A stretch of 64,000 nucleotides of DNA, from the NCBI GenBank assembly GCA_934254585.1, contig CAKQLF010000005.1, positions 45,122-109,121 on the forward strand, written 5' to 3'. Both the position numbers and the translations under genes were made by a program. Positions within the stretch are counted from its first letter, which is position 1; each line of letters begins with the position of its first letter. The DNA is from an uncultured Alphaproteobacteria bacterium (GTDB lineage: Bacteria; Pseudomonadota; Alphaproteobacteria; RF32; CAG-239). The notes beneath the pieces are model-generated. The model saw only the letters and a list, made by a program, of their open reading frames with translations, made no database searches and was not told where the DNA came from. Of this stretch, positions 7,935 through 16,753 are shown one piece after another.

Positions 7935-8605
7935 TGACTGTTCCGTTTATTGTTATAAGCAGTTCAAGGGCTGGTGTGGGTAAAACAACACTGGCCTTTA
8001 ATCTTGTGACTGCATTGCTCCAAGATGGCTATAGGGTCGGAATTTATTCGAACGAGGCCGTAAGCTTTTTGCAAAAAAGAGAAGCTCAGTTCCAAAAAAA
8101 TCTTAATTTAAAGATGCCGAAAGCCATCAGTAAGGCTGATTTGTTTGCAAAAAAAATTTCTGATTGCACGGTGATGGTGGTTGATGTGCCGACTGCCGAT
8201 AACAGCGAGTTCGCAGATGTCTTTTCTCAGGCTCATACTCTGATAACCATAGCGCAAAATAAACAGGATATAGATTGGCAATTCAGCGATTCGTATTTGA
8301 ATTTAATTTGGCAGACAAAAAAAAATCAGGCTGCCGTCGGTATTAAATGTCTAAATTGGGTTGTAGTGAAAAACAACTGGCCGTCGGTTGAAACTGATTG
8401 GGTCGATTTTAGCGAAAAACAAGCAAAAAGATTCGGGTTTCGATGTGCTCCGGCGTTGGAAAACCGTGAGGTTTATGCCCATATTGCAAATGGTTATGGG
8501 GCGGCAGATTTGGTAAATTCCAAAACTCTTAAAATGGCAATGGACGATGTTTATGCTCGGCGCGAATTGTTGGTTTTGGCCGATTTTATGTGGCAACATA
8601 AATAA
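7934..8605 (+). CDS. MipZ-like ParA/MinD-family ATPase (divergent)
   Basis: 223 aa. A P-loop (SSRAGVGKTTLAFNL) opens the protein. It is followed by VMVVDVPT (Walker B-like) and a C-terminal section, LNWVVVKNNWPS then KRFGFRCAPALENREVYAH, that resembles the alphaproteobacterial division-plane ATPase MipZ (its W-V-x-x-N and GFR-x-x-P-x-x-x-R motifs). The deviant Walker A signature lysine (KGGxGK) is Arg-Ala here, so ATP-dependent dimerisation may differ. Translational coupling to the septal DacA-SPOR gene supports a division role. Assignment to MipZ rather than generic ParA is inference. Confidence 0.65.
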   Translation: MTVPFIVISSSRAGVGKTTLAFNLVTALLQDGYRVGIYSNEAVSFLQKREAQFQKNLNLKMPKAISKADLFAKKISDCTVMVVDVPTADNSEFADVFSQAHTLITIAQNKQDIDWQFSDSYLNLIWQTKKNQAAVGIKCLNWVVVKNNWPSVETDWVDFSEKQAKRFGFRCAPALENREVYAHIANGYGAADLVNSKTLKMAMDDVYARRELLVLADFMWQHK

Positions 8606-8699
8606 ATGTGTCTAGCTTGCTAAAAAAACTTTACCTAGCCTTTTTTTTAATGATACATATATATATAAAAGAGTTTTAATTATTAGAGGAGGGCTGTTA

Positions 8700-10319
8700 A
8701 TGCTTAAAATTGTAAAAACAACGCCGTATTCCGATATGAAAATGGGAACGGCAGGCTTGCGTAAAAAGTCAAAAGTGGTTTTGCAGGAAAATTATTTGGA
8801 AAATTTTGTGCAAAGCGTGTTTAATGCTATTGGCGGTGTTGAAGGTTTGACCTTTATTTTGGGCGGTGACGGACGTTACTATAATAAAGTGGCTATTCAA
8901 AAAATTATGAAAATGGCGGCGGCAAACGGTATGAAAAAAATGATTGTCGGCCAGAACGGCTTTATCTCTACGCCGGCGTCGTCAAACATTTTGTTAATGA
9001 ATAAAGCCGATGGTGGTTTTGTTCTCTCCGCTTCACACAATCCGGGGGGAATTAATGGTGATTTTGGTATAAAATATGCGGTGGCTTCCGGCGGTCAATG
9101 TCCGACATCAATCAGTGATAAAATTTATGAAATTTCTAAAACAATCGGTGAATATAAAACACTTGACGAACCTGATGTAGATTTAAGCCGCTTGGGTGTG
9201 CAAAAGTTAGGTAATATGGAAATTGTAATAATTGATCCGGTTAAAGATTATGTTGAAATGATGGAGCGTATTTTTGACTTTGCCGCCATCAAAAAATTGT
9301 TTGCCGATGGTTTTACAATGGTTTTTGATGCAATGAATGCCGTAACCGGACCTTATGCCCGTAAAATTTTTGAAGAAATTTTGGGAGCAAAGGCAGGTTC
9401 GGTTGTGAATTATGTACCGATGGAAGACTTTGGCGGTTTGCACCCTGATCCGAATTTGATTTATGCTAAAAGTTTGGTTGACCTGATGTATTCTGATAAA
9501 GCTCCCGATTTTGGCGCGGCCAATGACGGCGATGGTGACCGCAATATGATTTTGGGTAAAAAATTTTTTGTGACTCCAAGCGATAGTTTGGCCATTTTGA
9601 CTGATAATTATAAGCTTATTCCGGCCTATAAAAATGGTATTTTCGGCGTGGCTAAATCTGCGGCGACTTCAACTTCGGTCAGCAGAGTGGCAAAGGCGTT
9701 GGGTATCGGTTATTATGAAGTTCCGACCGGTTGGAAATATTTTTGTAATTTGATGGACAGCAAGCGCATTACTTTTTGCGGTGAAGAAAGTTTTGGCACG
9801 GGTTCCAGCCATATACGCGAAAAAGATGGAATCTGGGCGGTGCTGTTTTGGCTTAATATTATTGCCGCTACCGGTAAATCTGTGCAGGAAATTACGGAAG
9901 ACCATTGGAAAAAATATGGCCGTAGCTATTATATGCGCAACGATTATGAGGCTTTAGAGCCGGAAGTTGCCAACAAACTTATGGCGGATTTAGAGAAACG
10001 TTTGCCTGAGTTAAAAGGTAAAACTTTCGGACGTTACACGGTGGAAAATGCAGTGCCGTTTATTTATAATGATCCGGTTGACGGCAGTTCAACCAAAAAT
10101 GGTTTAATTGTTTATTTCACCGATAAATCTCGCATAGTATATCGTTTGTCCGGTACCGGCACAAATGGTGCTACCTTGCGCGTCTATTTAGAGCGGTATG
10201 AAACTAAAGATTTGAACGAAAACGTTGAACAAATGCTTGAAAGTTTGGCCGAGGTATCTCGTCAAATCGGTGAAATTACCGAGCGCACAGGCAAGGTTAA
10301 GGCTGACGTTTTGACTTAG
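8700..10319 (+). CDS. pgm: Phosphoglucomutase (alpha-D-glucose phosphate specific)
   Basis: 539 aa. Interconverts glucose-1-P and glucose-6-P, supplying UDP-glucose for glycans. The four family sites are present: active-site Ser in SASHNPGG, metal loop NDGDGDRN, sugar-binding CGEESFGTGSSH, and phosphate-binding RLSGTGTNGATLR. The length and the TCxxxSHNPGG-like motif place it in the Pgm/PGM1 branch rather than the phosphomannomutase branch. Shine-Dalgarno AGGAGGG. cckA follows 9 bp later, so the genes may be co-transcribed. Confidence 0.94.
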   Translation: MLKIVKTTPYSDMKMGTAGLRKKSKVVLQENYLENFVQSVFNAIGGVEGLTFILGGDGRYYNKVAIQKIMKMAAANGMKKMIVGQNGFISTPASSNILLMNKADGGFVLSASHNPGGINGDFGIKYAVASGGQCPTSISDKIYEISKTIGEYKTLDEPDVDLSRLGVQKLGNMEIVIIDPVKDYVEMMERIFDFAAIKKLFADGFTMVFDAMNAVTGPYARKIFEEILGAKAGSVVNYVPMEDFGGLHPDPNLIYAKSLVDLMYSDKAPDFGAANDGDGDRNMILGKKFFVTPSDSLAILTDNYKLIPAYKNGIFGVAKSAATSTSVSRVAKALGIGYYEVPTGWKYFCNLMDSKRITFCGEESFGTGSSHIREKDGIWAVLFWLNIIAATGKSVQEITEDHWKKYGRSYYMRNDYEALEPEVANKLMADLEKRLPELKGKTFGRYTVENAVPFIYNDPVDGSSTKNGLIVYFTDKSRIVYRLSGTGTNGATLRVYLERYETKDLNENVEQMLESLAEVSRQIGEITERTGKVKADVLT

Positions 10320-10328
10320 GGTGAAACT

Positions 10329-12971
10329 ATGCTTAAAGACATAAACAAACGGCGTCCCGACAGACAGCTTGAAAGAAATTTGGTCTTTCTGGCTTATGCT
10401 ATTATGCTTATGTCTTTAAGCTTGTTTGCTCTGTTTTTATATCCGCAGTACACTTTTTATGTTATCATATCTATTGTGGTTTGGAATATCATCTGTATTC
10501 TTGTCACAATCAGAATTTTGAAGGTTAGCGAAAATGCCATAGGCTTTGGGGCATTGGCGGCGGAAATCTTAAACGATAAGACCAAATATCAGCGTGTAGA
10601 TAACGCGGCGGGTTTGCCGATTTTGGCCAACAAGGCGGCAATTGATTATTTTAAAAATGAAACTGTGTTAGATTTTTTGGAGCACAACATAATCGATTCT
10701 GCAGCCAATAAGTTGGATTTGCAAAAACTGTCGTCGGCGGTGAATAAGTTACAGGAAACCACGGTCAGAGTTTCTATAAATCCCAATAAAAATAGCGTCT
10801 TTGTGGCCGAAGAATGGTTGAAAGTGCAGGTTAAGCCCATTTATCTGAATAAAGCTGATATTTTTGAAGATGAATTTTCCCTAAATAAAATCCGCAAGGA
10901 AACCTATATTTTTTGGACGGTTGAAAATATTACTTCATATAAAAATATGGAACAGGTTTATCAAGATGAAATGTCGTCGTTGCATAATTTTTTAGATTTT
11001 CTGCCGGTGGGACTTTACACTTGCGATAATACCGGCAAAGTGGAATATTTAAACAATACTTTGGCCTCTTATTTGAACATAGATAAAAATGACGCCATCG
11101 GTCGTAAAATTGACGATTTTGTGGCTTATAAACCTGAAGAGTTGCATAATAATACCGGCGAGTTTAACGGTAACATAATGTTTAAGACCGCGCACGGAAC
11201 TGTCGAAGCCTTTGTGCGTCAGCAAAATGTGCGTGAAAATTCAGAGCTGAAAACTCGTGGCGTGGTTATTTGGAATTTGCCGAATGATAAAATATTGAAA
11301 CAGAACTTAAATGAAATAACCGACAAATTTGAGTGGCTGTTCAATACTGCTCCGGTGGGAATTATCTTTGCGGATAAACAACAAAAAATTATTGAAGTCA
11401 ACCAACATATTTCAGAGATTTTTGAAAAATCCGCCGCAGAAATTATGCACAAAAAGGTTTGTGACTATTTTAAAGATGAAGTAAAATCCAAAGTTAAATC
11501 GGCTTTTGTTGAATATGCAAAAAATAAAAGTGAAGAATATGACTTTGAGGCAACTTTGGCGTTTACAAAAGAAGAAAAGATTATTCATTTGCATCTTTGC
11601 CCAATGATTAGACACTATTCAAACAGCAATGGTGAAATTGAGGGTATGATTATGTATATTGTCGATACCACCAATAAACGTAATTTGGAAATGCAAGTGG
11701 CTCAGGCGCAAAAAATGCAGGCATTCGGACAGTTGGCCGGCGGAGTTGCGCACGATTTTAACAATTTGTTGACAGCGGTCATCGGTTATTGCGATTTATT
11801 GATACAGCGTCACGGCGTGGGCGACCCGTCGTTTTCCGATTTAACTCAGCTCAAGCAAAATGCTACTCGCGCGGCCAATGTGGCGCGTCAGTTGTTGACA
11901 ATTTCTCGCAAGCAACCGCTGAATCCAAAGTTGATAGACGTAACCGAAGCTTTTACGGAAATAGACCACCTGCTTTCACGGCTGATTGGCGAACAAATAA
12001 GTTTCCAAATAAACTATGCTCCGGATTTGGGCTATATCAGAGTTGACCCTGTACAGTTTTCACAAGTAATGATAAACTTAGCCATTAATGCTAAAGACGC
12101 TATGAACGGCAAAGGAACGCTGACAATTTCTACCAGAGGCGAGCGTTTGGCTGAGCCATATCATTTTGGTGCAGATATCATAAAACCCGGTGATTTTGTG
12201 GTTATAAGCGTTACTGACACGGGGTGCGGTATTCCGCCGGAAAACTTAAATCGTATTTTTGAACCGTTCTTTTCAACCAAAAAGAATGTGGTTGGTTCCG
12301 GTACGGGCCTCGGACTGGCAATGGTTTACGGGATTGTTCGGCAAACTGAAGGTTTTGTTAAAGTTCATAGTGAAGTGGGCAAGGGAACGACTTTTGAAAT
12401 TTATTTACCGGCCTATGAAAGTGATAAGATAGAGAAAAAAGCAGATGAAGAGACAGAAGAGATAATTCGCGATAGAGCCGGAAATGCGGTGTTGAAAACA
12501 GTTCCGAACGGAATTAAGACCTTGGGCGTAAATCAAAAACCGGTTCTGGGTATGAATGTGTCGGCTTTTGATAGTTTACGCCGCTTGTCGGCAAATTCTG
12601 ACGAAATCAAAATTCTTTTTGTTGAAGATGAAAACGCCGTTCGCACGGTGGGCGTGCGCGGTTTACGGCGTAAAGGTTTTCAGGTTGTGGATTGCGTCTC
12701 GGCCGAAAACGCTTTAGAACACATTAAAAATGGCGAAAAATTTGATATGATGATAACGGATATGATGATGCCCGGAGTGAGTGGAGCCGAGTTGGCGAAA
12801 ATAGTTCATCAAAAGTATCCGGAAATGAAAATAATTTTGGCGTCGGGATATTCGGAAGAAATAGCTTGTAAAGAGTTGGCCGGTTCATCAGATTTTTATT
12901 TTATGAGCAAGCCTTACAGTTTGGAAGATTTGCATCAAAAAGTTCAGGAAGTGTTGGCTAAAAATGATTGA
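10329..12971 (+). CDS. cckA: Cell-cycle hybrid histidine kinase CckA
   Basis: 880 aa. Two N-terminal TM helices (about 21-41 and 43-65), two PAS-like regions (about 220-330 and 340-455), a HisKA domain with phospho-acceptor His475 in GGVAHDFNNLLTAVIGY, a HATPase domain (N-box INLAINAKDAM, then DTGCGIPP and GTGLGLAMVYG), and a receiver domain with Asp811 in ITDMMMPGVSG. This is the CckA architecture. In alphaproteobacteria CckA passes phosphate through ChpT to CtrA and CpdR; chpT is present here at 59633. It overlaps hdaA by 8 nt. Confidence 0.93.
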   Translation: MLKDINKRRPDRQLERNLVFLAYAIMLMSLSLFALFLYPQYTFYVIISIVVWNIICILVTIRILKVSENAIGFGALAAEILNDKTKYQRVDNAAGLPILANKAAIDYFKNETVLDFLEHNIIDSAANKLDLQKLSSAVNKLQETTVRVSINPNKNSVFVAEEWLKVQVKPIYLNKADIFEDEFSLNKIRKETYIFWTVENITSYKNMEQVYQDEMSSLHNFLDFLPVGLYTCDNTGKVEYLNNTLASYLNIDKNDAIGRKIDDFVAYKPEELHNNTGEFNGNIMFKTAHGTVEAFVRQQNVRENSELKTRGVVIWNLPNDKILKQNLNEITDKFEWLFNTAPVGIIFADKQQKIIEVNQHISEIFEKSAAEIMHKKVCDYFKDEVKSKVKSAFVEYAKNKSEEYDFEATLAFTKEEKIIHLHLCPMIRHYSNSNGEIEGMIMYIVDTTNKRNLEMQVAQAQKMQAFGQLAGGVAHDFNNLLTAVIGYCDLLIQRHGVGDPSFSDLTQLKQNATRAANVARQLLTISRKQPLNPKLIDVTEAFTEIDHLLSRLIGEQISFQINYAPDLGYIRVDPVQFSQVMINLAINAKDAMNGKGTLTISTRGERLAEPYHFGADIIKPGDFVVISVTDTGCGIPPENLNRIFEPFFSTKKNVVGSGTGLGLAMVYGIVRQTEGFVKVHSEVGKGTTFEIYLPAYESDKIEKKADEETEEIIRDRAGNAVLKTVPNGIKTLGVNQKPVLGMNVSAFDSLRRLSANSDEIKILFVEDENAVRTVGVRGLRRKGFQVVDCVSAENALEHIKNGEKFDMMITDMMMPGVSGAELAKIVHQKYPEMKIILASGYSEEIACKELAGSSDFYFMSKPYSLEDLHQKVQEVLAKND

Positions 12972-13719
12972 AATTGAAGAAGATGAAGAATTAAAACAGA
13001 TTCCTTTTGATTTTGTGCCGCGTACTTACATGGGACGTGAAGATTTTATGGTGGCTCCGTGCAACCGCGAGGCTTTTAATATGGTCGATTCGTGGCCGAA
13101 ATGGTTGACGCAGGGACTTATTGTTTATGGCCCAAAGGGCAGCGGTAAATCTCATTTGGCTCATTTGTTTGCCGATAAAGTGAAAATTTTTGCAGATAAA
13201 CCTTTGAAAGTTTCATTGATTGACGCTGCGCGGATTAACTTGCGCAATGTTAATAAAATAGCCGGTGAGAATCAAAGTATTGTGGTGGAAAATTTAACCC
13301 CGAAAGCTAATGCCGAAGCCTTGTTTCATCTGTTTAATATATATAACACGGAAGGACGATATATGCTCTGGACGGCGGAAACGGCTCCTGTTAGAATGAA
13401 TTTTCCGCTAAAAGATTTGCAGTCGCGACTAAATATGCTGCCAAGTGTTGAAATAAAAGAGCCTGATGACTTGATGTTGCAGACATTAATTGTTAAATTA
13501 TTTAATGACCGGCAAATTTTAATAAGTCCTGACGTTTTAAATTATATTGTAAATAACGCGCCGCGTTCTTTTGAATATATCGAAAAATTAGTTGAAGAAT
13601 GTGACAATATTTCGCTTGCATATCAATGTGCTGTTAATTATAATGTGGTTAAAAAGTCTATGGAGATTTTGGCACAAAATAATAATTGCCAATTGGATTT
13701 ATTTGGAGATTTAATTTAA
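12964..13719 (+). CDS. hdaA: DnaA regulatory inactivator HdaA
   Basis: 251 aa. A DnaA-like AAA+ protein that, bound to the DNA-loaded sliding clamp, stimulates ATP hydrolysis by DnaA after initiation. The P-loop is G56-P-K-G-S-G-K-S63. The N-terminus carries the usual clamp-binding element Q12-I-P-F-D-F, then GREDFMVAPCN typical of alphaproteobacterial HdaA. Unusually, the extreme C-terminus has a second, canonical clamp motif Q243-L-D-L-F247. It starts inside the end of cckA, linking replication control to the CtrA pathway. Confidence 0.9.
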   Translation: MIEIEEDEELKQIPFDFVPRTYMGREDFMVAPCNREAFNMVDSWPKWLTQGLIVYGPKGSGKSHLAHLFADKVKIFADKPLKVSLIDAARINLRNVNKIAGENQSIVVENLTPKANAEALFHLFNIYNTEGRYMLWTAETAPVRMNFPLKDLQSRLNMLPSVEIKEPDDLMLQTLIVKLFNDRQILISPDVLNYIVNNAPRSFEYIEKLVEECDNISLAYQCAVNYNVVKKSMEILAQNNNCQLDLFGDLI

Positions 13720-13736
13720 TTAAGGGGGAAAATTTT

Positions 13737-14462
13737 ATGAAAAACTTTGACTTTTTATTGACTAAAAAATGGGTCGGCGCATTACTGTTTTTGATATTTA
13801 GCGTTTGTTATTCATTATATATGAGTTCAACAATCAATAGAGAGGTGACGAATCTTATGCCGGCGGTTAAGGCCAGCGCAAGTGATTTCTTGCCGATTAC
13901 GATTGAAAAAGGTATGATTTCTAAGCCGGAAAATACCTTAATTGAAAAAACTTACGGCGATGCCGGCGAGCAGCTTAAAATTGTTTTGGATACCCGTACG
14001 GAAGAATTTGACCCGTCTAATTTAACCGAAAGCGGAATTTATGTCAGCCGTTCTGCTGTTTACAGTGTTAATGCCGCAAAAAATGAAGTGCGGATTAACA
14101 GTTTGCGCGATGTTCCGAATATGGTTATAGATGAAGATGTGTTGAATACAGTTGTTTCAACAATTGAACAATATATATACCCGACTGTATTGGCAATAGT
14201 AGCATCTTTTCTTGTAATTTGGGGACTGATTGTTATGGGAATTTATTCTCTGGTTTTACACTGGATTATGTCAGCTGTTTACAAAGCTCCGTATCGCCGG
14301 ACTTTGCGCCTGACTGTGTATAGCTACATCGTGTTCAGCCTGATTGGTATGGTTATAAAAATATCCAGTCCGTTTATGCTGGGTTTTGTTTTTGCTCTGG
14401 CGGTAAATATTCTTGTAAATTCTTGGCTTAAAAAGCAAGTAGTTGCCGAAAAGACAGCTTAG
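13737..14462 (+). CDS. Inner-membrane protein, DUF1189-like
   Basis: 241 aa. One TM helix near the N-terminus (about 14-32), a roughly 110-residue extracytoplasmic region, then three closely spaced TM segments (about 146-175, 195-215 and 218-235). The arrangement and the central sequence resemble DUF1189 membrane proteins, but this is from memory and uncertain. ATG 13737 is preceded by AAGGGGG; an in-frame upstream ATG at 13686 overlaps hdaA and lacks such a site. Last gene of the pgm-cckA-hdaA run. Confidence 0.6.
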   Translation: MKNFDFLLTKKWVGALLFLIFSVCYSLYMSSTINREVTNLMPAVKASASDFLPITIEKGMISKPENTLIEKTYGDAGEQLKIVLDTRTEEFDPSNLTESGIYVSRSAVYSVNAAKNEVRINSLRDVPNMVIDEDVLNTVVSTIEQYIYPTVLAIVASFLVIWGLIVMGIYSLVLHWIMSAVYKAPYRRTLRLTVYSYIVFSLIGMVIKISSPFMLGFVFALAVNILVNSWLKKQVVAEKTA

Positions 14463-14487
14463 TTAGCCTGAAACGTAGAAAATAAAT

Positions 14488-14523
14488 AGCCTCGGATAGT
14501 TAAATCACGAGGCTGTTTTTTTA
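14488..14523 (+). terminator. Intrinsic terminator
   Basis: AGCCTCG and CGAGGCT pair over 7 bp, followed by GTTTTTTT. It ends the cckA-hdaA transcription unit. The next 250 bp (14524-14771) are AT-rich and show no gene. Confidence 0.82.
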
Positions 14524-14771
14524 TATTTCTTCCGAAAAAATATGGATTTTACTTTGGTTGGGGAATTTTTTATAAATAAAAAACAAATTAATACCAATAA
14601 ACAAGATGCAAAAATGTCGGTTAAAAAAATAATATTTTTTCCGGAATTGGTTAAGTTTTGTAAAAAATCCAGACATTGTAATTTCCAAAAAAGTCAATTT
14701 TTCATACTGATAAATATAAACTAAAGATTAGTCAATAAAAATATTTGTCGGTTAGGATTTTTTTATTTTTC

Positions 14772-14801
14772 TTGATTAATTGCCGCAATATCAGTTATAA
14801 T
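14772..14801 (+). promoter_or_regulatory. Promoter of family A leader, copy 1
   Basis: TTGATT (14772-14777), 18-bp spacer, perfect TATAAT (14796-14801). Predicted start about 14808, exactly at the first leader hairpin. Confidence 0.7.
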
Positions 14802-14807
14802 AAATTC

Positions 14808-14996
14808 GCATTAAAAATGCAGGGCGTCAGAAACCCTTTCTGTATCAGTCGTTATGCATAGCGACTTAAATTTTATTATGCCGATTTTCTGTTTTGGACG
14901 GATGTCGGCTAAATAAGGCTATGAGCTGAATAAGCCGAGCCGTTAGATACAGTACGGTTTCTGAACATCCGCCCGCTTCTAAGCGGGTTTTGTTTT
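14808..14996 (+). ncRNA. Structured pilin leader RNA, family A copy 1
   Basis: Helices in order: GCATT/AATGC (14808-14820); AGGG/CCCT (14821-14837); GTCGTTA/TAGCGAC (14848-14865); junction helix CGGATG/CATCCG (14899-14904 with 14966-14971); TCGGCT/AGCCGA (14905-14938); CCGT/ACGG (14940-14957). The loop of the last hairpin has GATACAG (14946-14952), complementary to CTGTATC (14840-14846), a 7-bp pseudoknot. Terminator CCCGCT/AGCGGG plus TTTTGTTTT (14972-14996) ends 32 nt before the pilin ATG. Confidence 0.78.
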
Positions 14997-15028
14997 ATGT
15001 ATAGCAAAATTAAACGGAGTTAAGAGGT

Positions 15029-15643
15029 ATGTACAGAAGTTTTGATAAAGGCCGCTCGATGATAGAAATGTTGGGTGTTCTGGCGATTATCGGTGTTCTC
15101 TCTGTCGCCGGAATTGCCGGCTATTCCAAGGCGATGGAAAAATGGAAAATAAATAAGACTATCAGTGAATATTCAATGTTTGCGACAAATGTAATCGGTT
15201 ATGTCACCGAGTTTAACAAACTGAACAGCAGCGGCAATCAATATCCAATGGTTCAGACCGTGAAAGCACTTGGTTTGGTTCCCGAAACCTGGGATACACT
15301 TAGTGTGCAAGATATGAGGGATACTTTGGGAAATCAGGTGGGAATTTTCGTGCGCTCCGGACATTTGCAGCTCGAAATAAGACAGGGGAAAGAAAACATA
15401 ATGACTTCCCGTAAGTTTTGCGAGGCAGTGCTTCGAGATTTTGCTCAGCCTTTAAGCAACACCTTATATATGGTTAATTTTTTTCGATGGAATAATCCGG
15501 CAAGCTATTATTACGGCAACGCTTATTGTGCAGAAGAAAAGAAATGTCTGCGAAATTTAACTCCTGTTGAGATTAATCAGCTATGCAATTCGTGTATAAA
15601 CGACGAAGGTACAAGATATTGTTCTCTTATTTTATATTTTTAA
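15029..15643 (+). CDS. Type IV pilin-like protein with family A RNA leader
   Basis: 204 aa. MYRSFDKG then RSMIEMLGVLAIIG gives prepilin cleavage after Gly8 with Glu+5, then the hydrophobic assembly helix. The C-terminal region ends KKCLRNLTPVEINQLCNSC, closely matching the pilin at 5479-6123. These two share leader-RNA family A and are clear paralogs. ATG follows GGAGTTAAGAGG. A single-gene unit ended by the terminator at 15678. Confidence 0.86.
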   Translation: MYRSFDKGRSMIEMLGVLAIIGVLSVAGIAGYSKAMEKWKINKTISEYSMFATNVIGYVTEFNKLNSSGNQYPMVQTVKALGLVPETWDTLSVQDMRDTLGNQVGIFVRSGHLQLEIRQGKENIMTSRKFCEAVLRDFAQPLSNTLYMVNFFRWNNPASYYYGNAYCAEEKKCLRNLTPVEINQLCNSCINDEGTRYCSLILYF

Positions 15644-15677
15644 AAAAATTAAAGTACATATTTGACAAGCATAAAAA

Positions 15678-15711
15678 AAACTCCGTCTTTTGCGGCGGAG
15701 TTTAGTTTTTT
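15678..15711. terminator. Bidirectional intrinsic terminator
   Basis: AAACTCCG and CGGAGTTT arms (8 bp), with a T-run downstream and an A-run upstream. It can serve both the pilin (plus) and the convergent oxidoreductase (minus). Confidence 0.82.
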
Positions 15712-15733
15712 GAGGTTAAAGGTTTATAAAAAC

Positions 15734-16753
15734 TTAGGCAACTTTAGATGAGCTGTTTCTGTTTTCATTCTCTAAAAAGCCAAGTTTTTCTTGAATTTCC
15801 CAAATCACACGCAAAGCAGCCAAGGCTTGTTCACCACCTACTCTCGGAGTGGCTTCGCCATTAACGCATTTAACAAAATAAGCTAATTCTGCTTGCAATG
15901 GTTGATTAGTCGGAATAAATAATTGTTCCACACTTCCTTTTAAGCCATAGTTCATCCAATCCGGAATTTCCTCTTGGTTTACATAAGGCATACGGCCTTG
16001 TGTGTGAACATTAATCGACTGATTGATAAAATCCATATCAATATAGTTGGTGTCGGTGGTAACGGTCAATGTGCGCACGCGGGACTGGGTGATACGACTT
16101 GCGGTTAAATTTGCGGTCGCGCCGTTTTCAAATTCCAACAAAGCGGTGATATAATCTTTGCCAAGAGGACTTTCTTTTGTTTTTACCGAGGCGGCCTGCA
16201 CATTAACTACCGGAGATTTCATCAAAGATTGCACCACTTCCACGTCATGAATCATCAAATCCATAGACACATCAACATCGGTAATGCGTCCGCTAGCTGC
16301 CGACATACGTTGTGCCGTCATAGAGCGGATTTTGGTTGTGTCTGACAAAAGTTTGCTCATTTGTTCAACCGCCGGATTAAAGCGTTCAATATGTCCGACC
16401 ATCAAAACCACATTATTATTTTTAGCGGCGTTAATCAAACGCATACAACCTTCTTCGGTGGTAGCCAAAGGTTTTTCCATCATACAATGAATGCCGTGGT
16501 TCATAAAAAATTCGCCCACATCGGCGTGAGTAACCGAGGTTGTAACAACGCTCACGGCATCAACGTTGGCAGCAACTTCTTCCATAGACGAAAAAGCTTT
16601 AATGTTATATGCTTCAGCGGCGGCCTTAGCAGCTTCCGGAAACACATCATATACGCCGACAAGCTCAACACCTTGCAGATTTTTATAAGTTTTAAGGTGG
16701 TTTTTACCCATCATACCGGCACCGATAACGGCAACCTTAATTGTTTTAGTCAT
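15734..16753 (-). CDS. Gfo/Idh/MocA-family NAD(P)-dependent oxidoreductase
   Basis: 339 aa. N-terminal Rossmann fold with GAGMMGKNHLKTY, then the family E-K-P motif (MMEKPLATTEEG) and the C-terminal alpha/beta domain. These enzymes oxidise or reduce sugars and sugar nucleotides. The VGHIERFNPAV segment recalls the UDP-GlcNAc 3-dehydrogenases (GnnA type) used to make diamino lipid A, but no GnnB-like aminotransferase is in the window, so the substrate is unproven. Single gene, convergent with the pilin and divergent from ileS. Confidence 0.8.
   Translation of the reverse strand: MTKTIKVAVIGAGMMGKNHLKTYKNLQGVELVGVYDVFPEAAKAAAEAYNIKAFSSMEEVAANVDAVSVVTTSVTHADVGEFFMNHGIHCMMEKPLATTEEGCMRLINAAKNNNVVLMVGHIERFNPAVEQMSKLLSDTTKIRSMTAQRMSAASGRITDVDVSMDLMIHDVEVVQSLMKSPVVNVQAASVKTKESPLGKDYITALLEFENGATANLTASRITQSRVRTLTVTTDTNYIDMDFINQSINVHTQGRMPYVNQEEIPDWMNYGLKGSVEQLFIPTNQPLQAELAYFVKCVNGEATPRVGGEQALAALRVIWEIQEKLGFLENENRNSSSKVA

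Noticed and set aside
14542..14724. 60-codon frame in the AT-rich spacer before the pilin leader
   Set aside because: No ribosome site, Lys/Asn/Ile-biased as expected from random AT-rich DNA.
14808..14996. Known riboswitches (c-di-GMP-I, cobalamin, SAM, TPP) for the pilin leaders
   Set aside because: None of the conserved core strings I know for these classes is present in either leader family; a covariance-model scan would settle it.
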